Assembly: GCA_029260555.1 (NCBI GenBank)
Contig: JAJDCZ010000052.1
Location: 95,199-159,198, forward strand
Length of the DNA stretch: 64,000 bases
Origin: Phycisphaerales bacterium
GTDB lineage: Bacteria; Planctomycetota; Phycisphaerae; Phycisphaerales; UBA1924
Reading direction: 5' to 3'
Under the pieces are notes generated by a model. The model did no database searches. It saw nothing but the letters and a program-made list of their open reading frames with translations, and was not told the origin of the DNA. The translations under genes were made by a program, and so were the position numbers. Below, piece by piece: positions 27,403 through 36,500 of this stretch (within the stretch, counting starts at the first letter, position 1; every line of letters starts with the position of its first letter).

Positions 27403-28395
27403 TCAATCCGCAGGCACTCGAAGCTTCAATCCCACATAAATCTCGTCAGCATCGCTGATCACGCTTTTATTCAGCGAAATCAGATCGGTCAGCTTCCGCG
27501 ACGACCCCAGCAATCGCTGGGCAATCTCACCCAGCGTGTCACCCTTTTTCACCGTATAAGTTGCATACCGCGTGGGCTGACTTGATGACCCACGCCCGGG
27601 TCTGTTTCGTTGCTGGCTGGGCTGAGCTGCAGGCTTGACTGGTTGAATCGCTTTGCCCGCGCTCTTGAACGCAGGAATCCGCAACGCCAGCCCCACATTC
27701 AACCGATTCCTGTCAGGCACACGGTCCTTGTTGGCAAGATACAGCTGATGCCACAGCGAACCGTCCCCATAGTACTGTCTGGCGATCGATGTCAGTGTCT
27801 CACCCTTGCGAACATGATGCACGAGCGTCCTGCCAGTCTGCTGTGCATTTCTATTTTGCAAACTTGTGCTGTTTTTGACATTCGGGTTACGCGTTTTGCC
27901 TGTCTGGGCCAATGCTGTGCCGGGGTTGAGCCTGTCTGTGCCCCAGGATGCCAGTTTCTGTTCAGTTCCGCCACGCTGCGTACCCATGCTGCCCTGTCGC
28001 GTGGCAGGTGACTGGTTCAGGCTGTAAAACAACTCCGGCTCACGAGAATCCTTCTGGTCAGTGGCTCTCGAATCCGCATTCCTTTGCGCAACCGTTCTCG
28101 ATTCCTGCGCATTTGCATTGCTGTTTTCAGCAGTCACAGGTCCAGCCTGCCTGACTGGCATCTCGCCCGCAAGCGGGTCTTTTAGCTCAAAGACGGGCCG
28201 GGCTTTTTCTCCGCCAGAGCTCGCCATCTCGCCATAGCGCGTTTCACGCCCTGCCTGCGAAAAATGGTCGCTGATGAGCACACCCACCACCAGTACAACC
28301 GCAAAACCAATAATCAATGCCAGCTTGTGTTCCCGAGTCACTTGTTTCCGCGTCCTTGCGTCTTTAAAAACCTTCGTCTCACATACCGTATCCAT
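27403..28395 (-). CDS. Membrane-anchored protein with two LysM domains
   Basis: The start at 28395 is preferred; the longer frame to 28521 overlaps rsmH coding sequence. The 330-residue product has a transmembrane helix at about 26-46 and a ~150-residue low-complexity, Ser/Thr/Gln-rich linker. Two LysM domains follow: one opening VRKGETLTSIARQYYGDG, the other VKKGDTLGEIAQRLLGSS, each ending in the typical GLxLRIP or GLKLRVP. LysM binds N-acetylglucosamine-containing glycans such as peptidoglycan. Its place inside the division cluster, between rsmH and the FtsL-like gene, suggests a role at the septum, which is inference. Confidence 0.82.
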   Translation of the reverse strand: MDTVCETKVFKDARTRKQVTREHKLALIIGFAVVLVVGVLISDHFSQAGRETRYGEMASSGGEKARPVFELKDPLAGEMPVRQAGPVTAENSNANAQESRTVAQRNADSRATDQKDSREPELFYSLNQSPATRQGSMGTQRGGTEQKLASWGTDRLNPGTALAQTGKTRNPNVKNSTSLQNRNAQQTGRTLVHHVRKGETLTSIARQYYGDGSLWHQLYLANKDRVPDRNRLNVGLALRIPAFKSAGKAIQPVKPAAQPSQQRNRPGRGSSSQPTRYATYTVKKGDTLGEIAQRLLGSSRKLTDLISLNKSVISDADEIYVGLKLRVPAD

Positions 28396-28417
28396 CTTCG
28401 ACCCAATCCGTGGATCT

Positions 28418-29446
28418 TTAAGCAACGCCCCCTTCCCCCCCGCTCTCGTTGACATGAAGCACGCGCAGCTTAGCAGATCTCGCCCGAGGATTGGCAGAAA
28501 GTTCCGTTTCTTCTGCAACAATCGGCTTGCGAGAACAACTCCTGGCCAATCCCTCCTGCACCAGCTTTGAAAAACACTGCTTCACCGGCCGATCCTCCAG
28601 CGAATGAAACGAAATAATCCCAACTCGAGCGCCTGCTGCCAGCCAACCCGTACTGCCCTGAACAACCGCCTGAGCTCCACGACGGATCTCAGCCATCAAC
28701 CCCTCCAAGTGTCCCAGCTCATCGTTCACCGCAATGCGCAACGCTTGAAATGTGCGCGTCGCTGGATCGATCCGGGTCCTGCCAAAGGAAACCGATCGCA
28801 CGAGCTGAGCCAACTCGCCTGTCGTTTGTATCGGCGATTCCTGGCGCGCTTGGACAAGTTTTCGTGCGATCCGTCGCGACTGCCTTTCCTCGCCATATTC
28901 ATACAAAATCCGGGCCAACTCTTCCTCAGGAGCCTCTGCGATCAGATCCGCTGCGGTCATCCCCACACTTCGGTTCAGCCTCATGTCCAGTGGGCCATCA
29001 TTGCGAAACGAAAGCCCCCGCGCAGCCTCAGCGACCTGATTTGAGCAAAACCCAAGATCCGCCAGCACCATATCTGCACGAATCCCCCGCTCTCGCAATG
29101 TCCGAGGCAGTGCTGCAAACGAACCATGAACCCCCACCACCTCCACCCCTTCAGCTTCATTCCTCAGCAGGCGCTCTGATTCGTGCAGATTCTCCTCATC
29201 CAGATCGTTCAACACAATCATTCCCCCTGGCTTGACATGCTCTGCTAACACAATCGCATGGCCACCCAACCCCGCAGTGCAATCCACAAATACCCCCCCA
29301 GGCTCTGGAGCCAGCTCAGCAAGCACCCGCTCAGTCAAAACCGGCACATGCCCCCCCCTCCCTACCCCCCGCCCAATCCCCTGCCCCATTTCCCTTACAT
29401 CCCCCTTCACATCATTTTGTCGTTCTGGATCTTTCATCACATTCAT
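28418..29446 (-). CDS. rsmH: 16S rRNA (cytosine-1402-N4) methyltransferase RsmH
   Basis: SAM-dependent methyltransferase (formerly MraW) that modifies C1402 of 16S rRNA. Conserved blocks are GGHVPVLTERVL at the start, FVDCTAGLGGHA (SAM motif I), DLGFCSNQ, GPLDMRLNR and the C-terminal ISFHSLEDRPVKQCF. There are 342 residues if the first ATG is used. HVPVL sits at residue 33, later than usual, so the ATG at 29389 (residue 20) may be the true start. It heads the division cluster. Its first ATG is only 8 bases from the divergent SppA-like start. Confidence 0.95.
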   Translation of the reverse strand: MNVMKDPERQNDVKGDVREMGQGIGRGVGRGGHVPVLTERVLAELAPEPGGVFVDCTAGLGGHAIVLAEHVKPGGMIVLNDLDEENLHESERLLRNEAEGVEVVGVHGSFAALPRTLRERGIRADMVLADLGFCSNQVAEAARGLSFRNDGPLDMRLNRSVGMTAADLIAEAPEEELARILYEYGEERQSRRIARKLVQARQESPIQTTGELAQLVRSVSFGRTRIDPATRTFQALRIAVNDELGHLEGLMAEIRRGAQAVVQGSTGWLAAGARVGIISFHSLEDRPVKQCFSKLVQEGLARSCSRKPIVAEETELSANPRARSAKLRVLHVNESGGEGGVA

Positions 29447-29454
29447 TTATACTC

Positions 29455-30474
29455 ATGACCATGAACCAACACCGGCTCTCAACCATAATCATCGCGCTCT
29501 TTTCAGTTTTCTGTCTGCTTGCAAGCCTGGGCTGTACACCCGTTACCGTTTCGTTCACACTTGGCGAGAAGCACGCACTCAAACCTGCACTTGTCATGGG
29601 CGATAAAGGCGCACAATCCAAAATTGCACTCATCCAGGTCCGAGGCCTCATCTCAGACACACCAAAGCCAGGTCTCATCTCGTCATCACCAAGCGTCATC
29701 CACCAAATCGTCGCCAGACTCCGACAGGCAGAGCACGATCCCAGCGTCAAAGCTGTCATTCTCCGCATCAACTCACCCGGAGGCACCGTCGCAGGCAGCG
29801 AAACCCTCTATCACGAACTCCAACACTTTCGCCAAACCACAAACAAGCCCATCGTCGCATCCATGGGCGAAGTCGCAGCCAGCGGCGGCTACTACATCGC
29901 CCTCGCCGCTGATCGCATCATTGTCCAGCCCACCACACTCACCGCCTCCATCGGCGTCATCTTTCCGACCATCAATGTCTCAAAGGGGCTCAACAAACTG
30001 GGAATCCACTCCCGAGCTGTCACATCAGGGCCAAATAAGGACATGGGGAACCCGCTTGAACCCATGAATGATGCCCACTATGCACTGATTCAACAGATCG
30101 TCGACGAGTTCTACACCAGTTTCAAAGAGCTTGTGATCCAACGCAGACCAAATCTTCCCAAAGCCATGCAGGATCTTGCAACTGATGGCCGAATCATGAC
30201 CGGTGTGCAAGCTCACGAGCTCAAGCTTGTTGATGACCTGGGCACACTCCGCGATGCCTTTGCTATCGCCAAAGATCTGGCTGACCTGACCTCTGCACAA
30301 CTGGTCTCGTACACCGCTACGCCTGCAAAATCACGAACTGCCTACGAACAATCCGAACTCGCTGTTCCCAGTTCGTCCGTTGAGATGAATCTGCTCAAAA
30401 TTGATGCTCTGAGTTCATGGAATCAACTATCCACTCCCGGGGCATACTACCTCTGGCTGCCTCCAACACCCTGA
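29455..30474 (+). CDS. SppA-like signal peptide peptidase, lipoprotein
   Basis: Family S49 serine peptidase of the short (single-domain) SppA type, 339 residues. A lipobox LASLGC places the lipidated Cys at residue 27. The S49 core shows RINSPGGTVAGS, then ASGGYY with the nucleophile Ser143. The candidate general base is Lys195 in SGPNKDMG. It would cleave leftover signal peptides or other membrane-associated substrates. The lipoprotein anchor instead of a membrane helix is less common. It is divergent from rsmH. Confidence 0.88.
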   Translation: MTMNQHRLSTIIIALFSVFCLLASLGCTPVTVSFTLGEKHALKPALVMGDKGAQSKIALIQVRGLISDTPKPGLISSSPSVIHQIVARLRQAEHDPSVKAVILRINSPGGTVAGSETLYHELQHFRQTTNKPIVASMGEVAASGGYYIALAADRIIVQPTTLTASIGVIFPTINVSKGLNKLGIHSRAVTSGPNKDMGNPLEPMNDAHYALIQQIVDEFYTSFKELVIQRRPNLPKAMQDLATDGRIMTGVQAHELKLVDDLGTLRDAFAIAKDLADLTSAQLVSYTATPAKSRTAYEQSELAVPSSSVEMNLLKIDALSSWNQLSTPGAYYLWLPPTP

Positions 30475-30635
30475 GCATGATGATGCACGCAATGGTTCAT
30501 CGCCTGGCATTCTCTGCTGAGATTGGGATATTTTTGTCACAATCCTGCGTAAATCGGGTGTGGGCGGATCAATCAATGCCTCAGATGGCTTCCTTTGCAT
30601 GATCTTCACACTCAACCCGGTACAATCGCTCCGCC

Positions 30636-31232
30636 ATGCCTACGCGATGGAAAAATCTGGGTAACGCTGAACTGGTCCAGGCCTGTCTCAGCGATGAACC
30701 CTTCGCATGGGATGCGTTTGTTGAACGCTTCCAGGGGCTTGTCTACTCGGTTGCCAAAACTCGAGGCCTCCGCCCTGATCAACGCGAGGATGCAATGCAG
30801 GTGGTTTTTCTGCTTGCTTTACGCCATCTCAAGCAGCTCAAGAATCATGATGCGGTCACTTCCTGGCTGATCAAAACCACCCAGAGAGAATGCACAAGGC
30901 TCATTAAGGCAGCCAATCGCAAGCTGCCTGATGATCTGAGAGTGGCAGCTGAGCCTTCGCCTGAGATCTCGGCTCAGCTCGAACAGATTGAAGCAATCCA
31001 GGTCATGCAGCAATCGCTGGATCAGCTGGGAGGCACCTGTCAGCAACTCCTCACAGCCTTGTTTAAAAGCGATCCCCGCCCCAGTTACGACCAGATTGCT
31101 GAGCAGGTGGGCATCGCCCGAGGCAGTATCGGACCCACCCGGGCGCGCTGCCTTGAAAAACTCGCCCGGATCTTTCAGCAGGCAGGCCAAGGCCCACCTC
31201 CAAGCCCATCCCAACCCTCCCAATCAGGATAA
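30636..31232 (+). CDS. ECF-type RNA polymerase sigma factor
   Basis: A 198-residue sigma-70 family protein. Region 2 spans about residues 20-90 (FVERFQGLVYSVAKTRGL, DQREDAMQVVFLLALRHL, the latter equivalent to the DxxQxxF core-binding element). Region 4 spans about 125-180 (QQLLTALFKSDPRPSYDQIAEQVGIARGSIGPTRARCLEKL) with a helix-turn-helix. It is followed by an anti-sigma-like gene and a TPR-CHAT protease gene, which suggests one regulatory unit. Confidence 0.9.
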   Translation: MPTRWKNLGNAELVQACLSDEPFAWDAFVERFQGLVYSVAKTRGLRPDQREDAMQVVFLLALRHLKQLKNHDAVTSWLIKTTQRECTRLIKAANRKLPDDLRVAAEPSPEISAQLEQIEAIQVMQQSLDQLGGTCQQLLTALFKSDPRPSYDQIAEQVGIARGSIGPTRARCLEKLARIFQQAGQGPPPSPSQPSQSG

Positions 31233-31330
31233 AACAGCGTAATTACGGTTGCAAAATGTATCCAGATTGTTCTGAACGGCTCGTCTGTTGCAAAGCGCCA
31301 CGAAGCACTCGTAGAAAACGGATTGTTGCA

Positions 31331-31951
31331 ATGAATGATCAAATCTTTGAAAAACTGATTGCCTACGAACTCGACGAACTGAGCACCGAAGACCGCCAGG
31401 CAGTTCAAAAGCTGCTCGACACGGATGCTGCCATTGAAAGTCAGTTCAAGCTCGTCCAGCAACTCATGACCACCATCGGCTTGCCCGAACTGGATGACGC
31501 ACCACAATCTGTCATCCGTCAGCTCAAACAACTGTATCGCACGCGTAAACCCACTCTGGCCCAGACCCTCCGTCAGGGTGTAGAGCACATCATCGCCTCG
31601 CTTGAGATGGACAGCAGGCTTTCGCCAGCTCTGGTCGGATTCCGAGGCTGTGCTCAGACAGCACATCTCGTCTTTGAATCCACGCTGGGCGAAGTCGACC
31701 TTCAACTGACCCCTGGCGATGAGTCTGAAACACAATCCTGGACCGTGCAGGGTCAGGTCGACACTGATAAACACCCCTGTGGAGTACAGCTGGTGTCGAT
31801 GGATGAGGAGATGTGTGATCCATCGACATCAGCTCGTACCGACTGTACCTGCCGTGGACGATTTACGCTGAGCACGCCTCCGGGAACTTATGTTCTCATG
31901 GTTGATTTTGATGATGCCCAACTGGAAGTTGGGCCGATTCAGATTCCATGA
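31331..31951 (+). CDS. Anti-sigma-factor-like protein
   Basis: The start at ATG 31331 is preferred over the frame opening at 31256. The 206-residue product begins with a helical segment (IFEKLIAYELDELSTEDR) similar in pattern to anti-sigma domains of planctomycete ECF systems, but without a zinc-binding HxxxCxxC. The C-terminal half (about 105-206) is beta-rich. No transmembrane helix is evident, so it would act in the cytoplasm. Role inferred from position: directly after the sigma gene, and overlapping the CHAT gene start (ATGA). Confidence 0.6.
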   Translation: MNDQIFEKLIAYELDELSTEDRQAVQKLLDTDAAIESQFKLVQQLMTTIGLPELDDAPQSVIRQLKQLYRTRKPTLAQTLRQGVEHIIASLEMDSRLSPALVGFRGCAQTAHLVFESTLGEVDLQLTPGDESETQSWTVQGQVDTDKHPCGVQLVSMDEEMCDPSTSARTDCTCRGRFTLSTPPGTYVLMVDFDDAQLEVGPIQIP

Positions 31952-34767
31952 CCCGGAACCCTGATGAAGTGCCACTCACACCCGCGCAAGCGATCTGGGG
32001 GGACAAGGAGTCAATTTGCTCTTTTCTGGCTGCCGAGGAGGACGGCCAGGGAGCTTTTGACGCCCTTGTCGGCGAAGTCCGCAATCTGATTCTTCAGGAT
32101 CTGGACAAGGCACTTGATCGCTGTCAATTGCTGCACGATATTGCAGATACTCAGGACAACACGCTGAACATGGTTCGTGCCCGCTGTGTTCATGCCCACG
32201 CACTGAGCTATGCCAACCAGTTTGACCAATCACTGGCCATGCTCGATGAAGCGTGCGAGCTTGCGCAAAAGGATAATCTGCGTCAGGATCTGGCCCGGGC
32301 AAAGCTTGCCAAGATCCAAAGCCTGGCCCGGCTGGGCAGGCTTGATGAAGCTCTGGAGCAGACAACGCAGGCTCGCGATGTTTTTGGGGAACTTGGCAAT
32401 AATGAATGGCTTGCCAAAGCCGAGACCAACCTGGGCGTACTCAAACGCATGGTTGGCCAACCTGAGCCTGCGGTGGAGCACTTTGATCGTGCGTTGGCTC
32501 TTGAAACTGATGCGGTCACGATCGCTCAGATTCAGAGTAATCGTGCCCAGACCTTGCTGGAACTCTTTCGCTTTGATCAGGCAGAGCAGGCCTATCACGC
32601 AGCGATTGAAGCCTTTGATCAGGCGTTGATGCACCGGGCGGGCGCCATCGCGCGAGGCAATCTGGCTGAGCTTTTAGGTCGTCAGGGTCGGCTGCGTGAA
32701 GCGGGCATCTGGTATGAAAAAGTCAGGCGGTTCTTTGATGAAGATCAGGCCAAAGGCGAACGAGCGCGAATCCAGGCTGAGCAGGCTCAGATTCTCTGTG
32801 AGGTTGGGCTCCATGAACAGGCCCGTGAAATTCTCGATCAGGCGATCATCGATCTGCATGAATCAGGCATGGTCCACGAGCATGCTGCAGCTTTGATCAC
32901 ACTCAGCCAGTCAGCTGTTCAACACAATCGTGAGCAGGCGTCCAAGGCACTGCATGATGCTGAGTCGCTTTTGCTCAGCCAGGGAAACCCGGCACTGCTT
33001 CACCGGGTAAGGCTGCTTCTGGCCTGGCTTAAACTTGAAGCTGGCGACATTGATCAGGCTCAGTCGCTGGCAGAACTCGCCAGCGAAGCGGAGCAAGAGC
33101 CCGCCAATAGCGATGTTCTGACGCTTCGGCTGCGCGCCGAGATCGCAATCAGGCGTCAGCAATGGGATCTTGCAGAAAACCTCATTGCTCAAGCTCTTGA
33201 TCTGACACAGCGTGCAGATCTGGCACCGATGACCAGCGATCTGCTGCACGCCAAAGCACGCATCTGTAAATCGCAGGGGCAGGCTGATGTCGCCTTTGAT
33301 CTGATCCGTTCTGCGATTGATCATATCGAGAGGGTTCGAAGTTCATTTCAGGGAGATCGGCTGCGCACTGCGTTTCAAAGCAGCAAGATGTGCATCTTTC
33401 ATGACGCACTGGATCTTGCCCTTGAACTTGGTCAGACTCATCAGGCACTTGAAATCGCTGAGCAAAGCAAGAGCCGCTCAGCGCTGGACATGACCCAAGG
33501 CGGCATCGAGCTGGACCACTCGGGATCATCCGCTTCGCAAAGCCCCGATGAAATGCTCATTGCGCCACTCATTGCTCAACGAGCCAGACTTAACGCCATC
33601 TACAGCCGAATCGATCCCTTTGCAGGCATCATGCAAACCGCTTCTGCCCAATGGGTGGATCAGCTGCACGATTGTGAATCAAAAATCAATCAGCTGGAAA
33701 CTCGGATTGCTTCGATCAGTCAGAATACGCCTTACCTTGCTAGATCGATTACCGCTGAGCAGGCACTGAGCCTGCCTGATGCTAATGAAGTCATCATCGA
33801 GTATGCCTGCACTGAAACACATATCCACGCCTTTGTTTTGACAGCGCAAGGCATCGAGAGCTTTGGTGCAATCGCAACGATGGATCAGGTCCAAGAAGCT
33901 GTTGACGAGTTTACATTTCAAGTATCTCGGGCCATCATGCGCCACAAACCGCCCAGCCAGGCCATGATTCAGGGGGCCAATCAGGCACTTGAGGATCTCT
34001 ATGGCCTGCTCTTTGCGCCGCTGGCAGATGCCATTGCCACCAGCACCCAGAGTCTGACTTTTATCCCGTCTGGTGTGATTCATCAGATCCCGCTTGGTGC
34101 CCTTCTGCACGACAATCAACACCTGGTTGAGCGTTTTACCATCAGACGGGCACTGAGTCTGAGCATGATCCAGGCAACAAGGCATCAGACACCAAAGCCC
34201 GGCGAGTTGGTGGTTGGCGTTGCAGATGAACACACGCCCAGTATCGAAACCGAAGCTCATCAAATTTCACTGACGCTCAATAACGCCACGCTCTTGCTTG
34301 GTGAAAACGCTTCCACTAGAACAGTGCTCGATCAGATGAGCCAGCATGGCTTGATCCATCTGGCCTGCCATGGCATGTTCTTTTCAGCAAGTCCCATGGC
34401 TGCTGGATTGAAGCTTCACGATGGATGGCTCACTGTTCGTGATATCTACAACCTTAACCTTCAAGGCTCAATCGTTACGCTCAGTGCCTGTGACTCGGGC
34501 CGATCTGCCATTGTCCAAGGCGATGAAGCTCTTGGGTTCATCCGCGCTTTTCACGCAGCTGGTGCATCGTCGATCATCTCTACGCTCTGGAGTGCCCATG
34601 ATGAGACTACACGAAAGCTCATGGACCATGTGTATCAACTTATTCAGCAAAACCAGAAGCCGATGCAATCCCCCACTATGCATCACGCCCTCAGAAACGC
34701 CCAACTGACGCTCATAAAACAAGGAACCCACCCCGCATACTGGGCTCCGTTTGTTGTATTCAATTAG
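31948..34767 (+). CDS. TPR-CHAT caspase-like protease
   Basis: A 939-residue protein with N-terminal tetratricopeptide repeats (about residues 40-520) and a C-terminal CHAT domain (about 630-939), a clan CD cysteine peptidase related to separase and caspases. The catalytic dyad is visible as H808 in HLACHG and C848 in LSACDSG. The tail YWAPFVVFN is also characteristic. The ATG overlaps the stop of the anti-sigma-like gene. A plausible model is that TPR-sensed cues activate the protease to cleave the anti-sigma protein and free the sigma factor. This is inference. No signal peptide is seen. Confidence 0.88.
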   Translation: MTRNPDEVPLTPAQAIWGDKESICSFLAAEEDGQGAFDALVGEVRNLILQDLDKALDRCQLLHDIADTQDNTLNMVRARCVHAHALSYANQFDQSLAMLDEACELAQKDNLRQDLARAKLAKIQSLARLGRLDEALEQTTQARDVFGELGNNEWLAKAETNLGVLKRMVGQPEPAVEHFDRALALETDAVTIAQIQSNRAQTLLELFRFDQAEQAYHAAIEAFDQALMHRAGAIARGNLAELLGRQGRLREAGIWYEKVRRFFDEDQAKGERARIQAEQAQILCEVGLHEQAREILDQAIIDLHESGMVHEHAAALITLSQSAVQHNREQASKALHDAESLLLSQGNPALLHRVRLLLAWLKLEAGDIDQAQSLAELASEAEQEPANSDVLTLRLRAEIAIRRQQWDLAENLIAQALDLTQRADLAPMTSDLLHAKARICKSQGQADVAFDLIRSAIDHIERVRSSFQGDRLRTAFQSSKMCIFHDALDLALELGQTHQALEIAEQSKSRSALDMTQGGIELDHSGSSASQSPDEMLIAPLIAQRARLNAIYSRIDPFAGIMQTASAQWVDQLHDCESKINQLETRIASISQNTPYLARSITAEQALSLPDANEVIIEYACTETHIHAFVLTAQGIESFGAIATMDQVQEAVDEFTFQVSRAIMRHKPPSQAMIQGANQALEDLYGLLFAPLADAIATSTQSLTFIPSGVIHQIPLGALLHDNQHLVERFTIRRALSLSMIQATRHQTPKPGELVVGVADEHTPSIETEAHQISLTLNNATLLLGENASTRTVLDQMSQHGLIHLACHGMFFSASPMAAGLKLHDGWLTVRDIYNLNLQGSIVTLSACDSGRSAIVQGDEALGFIRAFHAAGASSIISTLWSAHDETTRKLMDHVYQLIQQNQKPMQSPTMHHALRNAQLTLIKQGTHPAYWAPFVVFN

Positions 34768-34819
34768 TAATTGAACCAAGCCTGCTGAACGACTCTAAGC
34801 AGGTTGAGTGTGGCACAGA

Positions 34820-36190
34820 TCAGGGACAGCCGGTATTGAACAGCTGAATAAACTGGAAGAAATCCAGCACATCAACGATCTTGTCATCATTGAAATCTGC
34901 ATCCGAATCCTGATTTGCATAGAGACCGACGAACAGGAAGAAGTCTGCCACATCAAAGGTGCCATCAAAGTTGATATCGGCATCGTTGCCACAGGTTATG
35001 GATGCCAGGAGGGCAGCGGCTGCAACATCGAGCCTGCCCATACCGATCTCGCCTTGCACGCCCGGGTTGATCCCATCGATATCGACAGCGGTATTATTGA
35101 TGATATTGCGGAAGTCACTTCGTGTACGCACACTGCCAATAGACTTCAGGATTGCAGCGGCTCCACTGACAAGTGGCGTTGCGTAGCTTGTCCCGCTGCT
35201 GGTTCCATACTGGTTGCCCGGCAGCGTGCTGATAAGATTCACGCCAGGAGCTGTCAGATCCACATACCCGCCATAGTTGGAAAAACTTGCCAGATGGTCT
35301 GTGGTGTCCACAGCTGAGGTTGCAATCACACTGGAGAACTTTGCGGGAAACATCGGAACGGTGCTGGCGAAGTTCCCGGTTGAAGACACAACGATCACGC
35401 CGAGTTCTGCAGCGTAATCACTCGCCATTTTGATCATCTCGTCTTGTGCCAGTGTGCCCAAACTGAGATTGATAACCGAAGCACCCTGATCAACCGCGTA
35501 GTAGATGCCTTGGGCAACTATGAACGAGGTTGTGATGCCATCAGCGTTCATCACGCGAACAGGCAGGATCGAAGCGTCCGGCGCTACCATGTGGATGAGC
35601 CCAGCGACGAAAGTGCCATGGCCCAGGAGTTCGTCGATCTGGTTGTTGTTGTTGTCGTCCAGACCATTGCCAACATCTGAAGAATCTGTGGTGTTGTTGA
35701 TGAAGTTGTAGCCGCCGGGCGCTATCGCCCCAGCCAACTGAGGATGGGTCGCATCCACGCCAGTATCGACCACCGCCACCATCACACCCGCGCCTGTAGC
35801 AATACCATGAGCAGCAGACAAGCCAAGTGAATAGCGTGAAGGCTGAAGTGAAAACTCAAGCATTGAGCCTGCCAGGAAAAAGCTCTGGCCGCCAGGGCCG
35901 GGGTCACCACTCTCATAATCAAGTTCGGATTCATCAATCGCGGGATCATTAATGAATAGCTGCTCAAACTGCAACTCTGTCATTGTTGTGGGAAGCGAGA
36001 CAAGATAGATGCCATGCGCTGGGATCGAAGCGATAGTGCTCAGACCATATTGTGCGTTGACCGCATCAATCGATGCACCTGGGGCAAGTCCAAGGATGCC
36101 TCTGTTCGAAGCTGAATCACCGTTGTCGCCGAAAGCTCCAGCGCATACACCCACACTGGCTATCAGACCGAGTATCAGTTGACGAGTCAT
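34820..36190 (-). CDS. Secreted subtilisin-like serine protease with GC-type dockerin-like module
   Basis: The start at ATG 36190 (MTRQLILGLIASVG) opens a clear signal peptide; the frame upstream is non-coding in character. The 456-residue product carries a propeptide-like segment (about 20-100). The S8 catalytic triad is D142 (VAVVDTGVD), H191 (LGHGTF) and S335 (GTSYATP). The C-terminal ~55 residues are the dockerin-like module, starting at CGNDADINFDG and ending GCP. It is convergent with the CHAT gene. Confidence 0.88.
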   Translation of the reverse strand: MTRQLILGLIASVGVCAGAFGDNGDSASNRGILGLAPGASIDAVNAQYGLSTIASIPAHGIYLVSLPTTMTELQFEQLFINDPAIDESELDYESGDPGPGGQSFFLAGSMLEFSLQPSRYSLGLSAAHGIATGAGVMVAVVDTGVDATHPQLAGAIAPGGYNFINNTTDSSDVGNGLDDNNNNQIDELLGHGTFVAGLIHMVAPDASILPVRVMNADGITTSFIVAQGIYYAVDQGASVINLSLGTLAQDEMIKMASDYAAELGVIVVSSTGNFASTVPMFPAKFSSVIATSAVDTTDHLASFSNYGGYVDLTAPGVNLISTLPGNQYGTSSGTSYATPLVSGAAAILKSIGSVRTRSDFRNIINNTAVDIDGINPGVQGEIGMGRLDVAAAALLASITCGNDADINFDGTFDVADFFLFVGLYANQDSDADFNDDKIVDVLDFFQFIQLFNTGCP

Positions 36191-36500
36191 GGCGAAAGAT
36201 CCCCTCATTGCCAATATCAGTTGTTCGTTGGCTTTGCTTATGATATCGGCAAGCTGGGCCAAACACAATCTAAAACCTGCTGATTCTCAAAGTTATACGA
36301 CAAATTTGCTCAGCTGTTTCTAAACGCTGAATATGGGCTCCGAAAGCAGCCTGCGAAAATGAGAGTTTGCGATACTTTTTTCATCTTTGTCTGTATCCAG
36401 ATGATTGCTGAACCGCTCTTCTACCTAGACCGGACATGCCTTGCCGGTCCAGCGCGCGAATGGTGCCCGGTCCCATAACAATGACCTAAAGGATGCATGA

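Noticed and set aside
34781..34803. Hairpin CCTGCT / AGCAGG between two convergent genes
   Set aside because: Short stem and no T-tract on either strand; not called a terminator.
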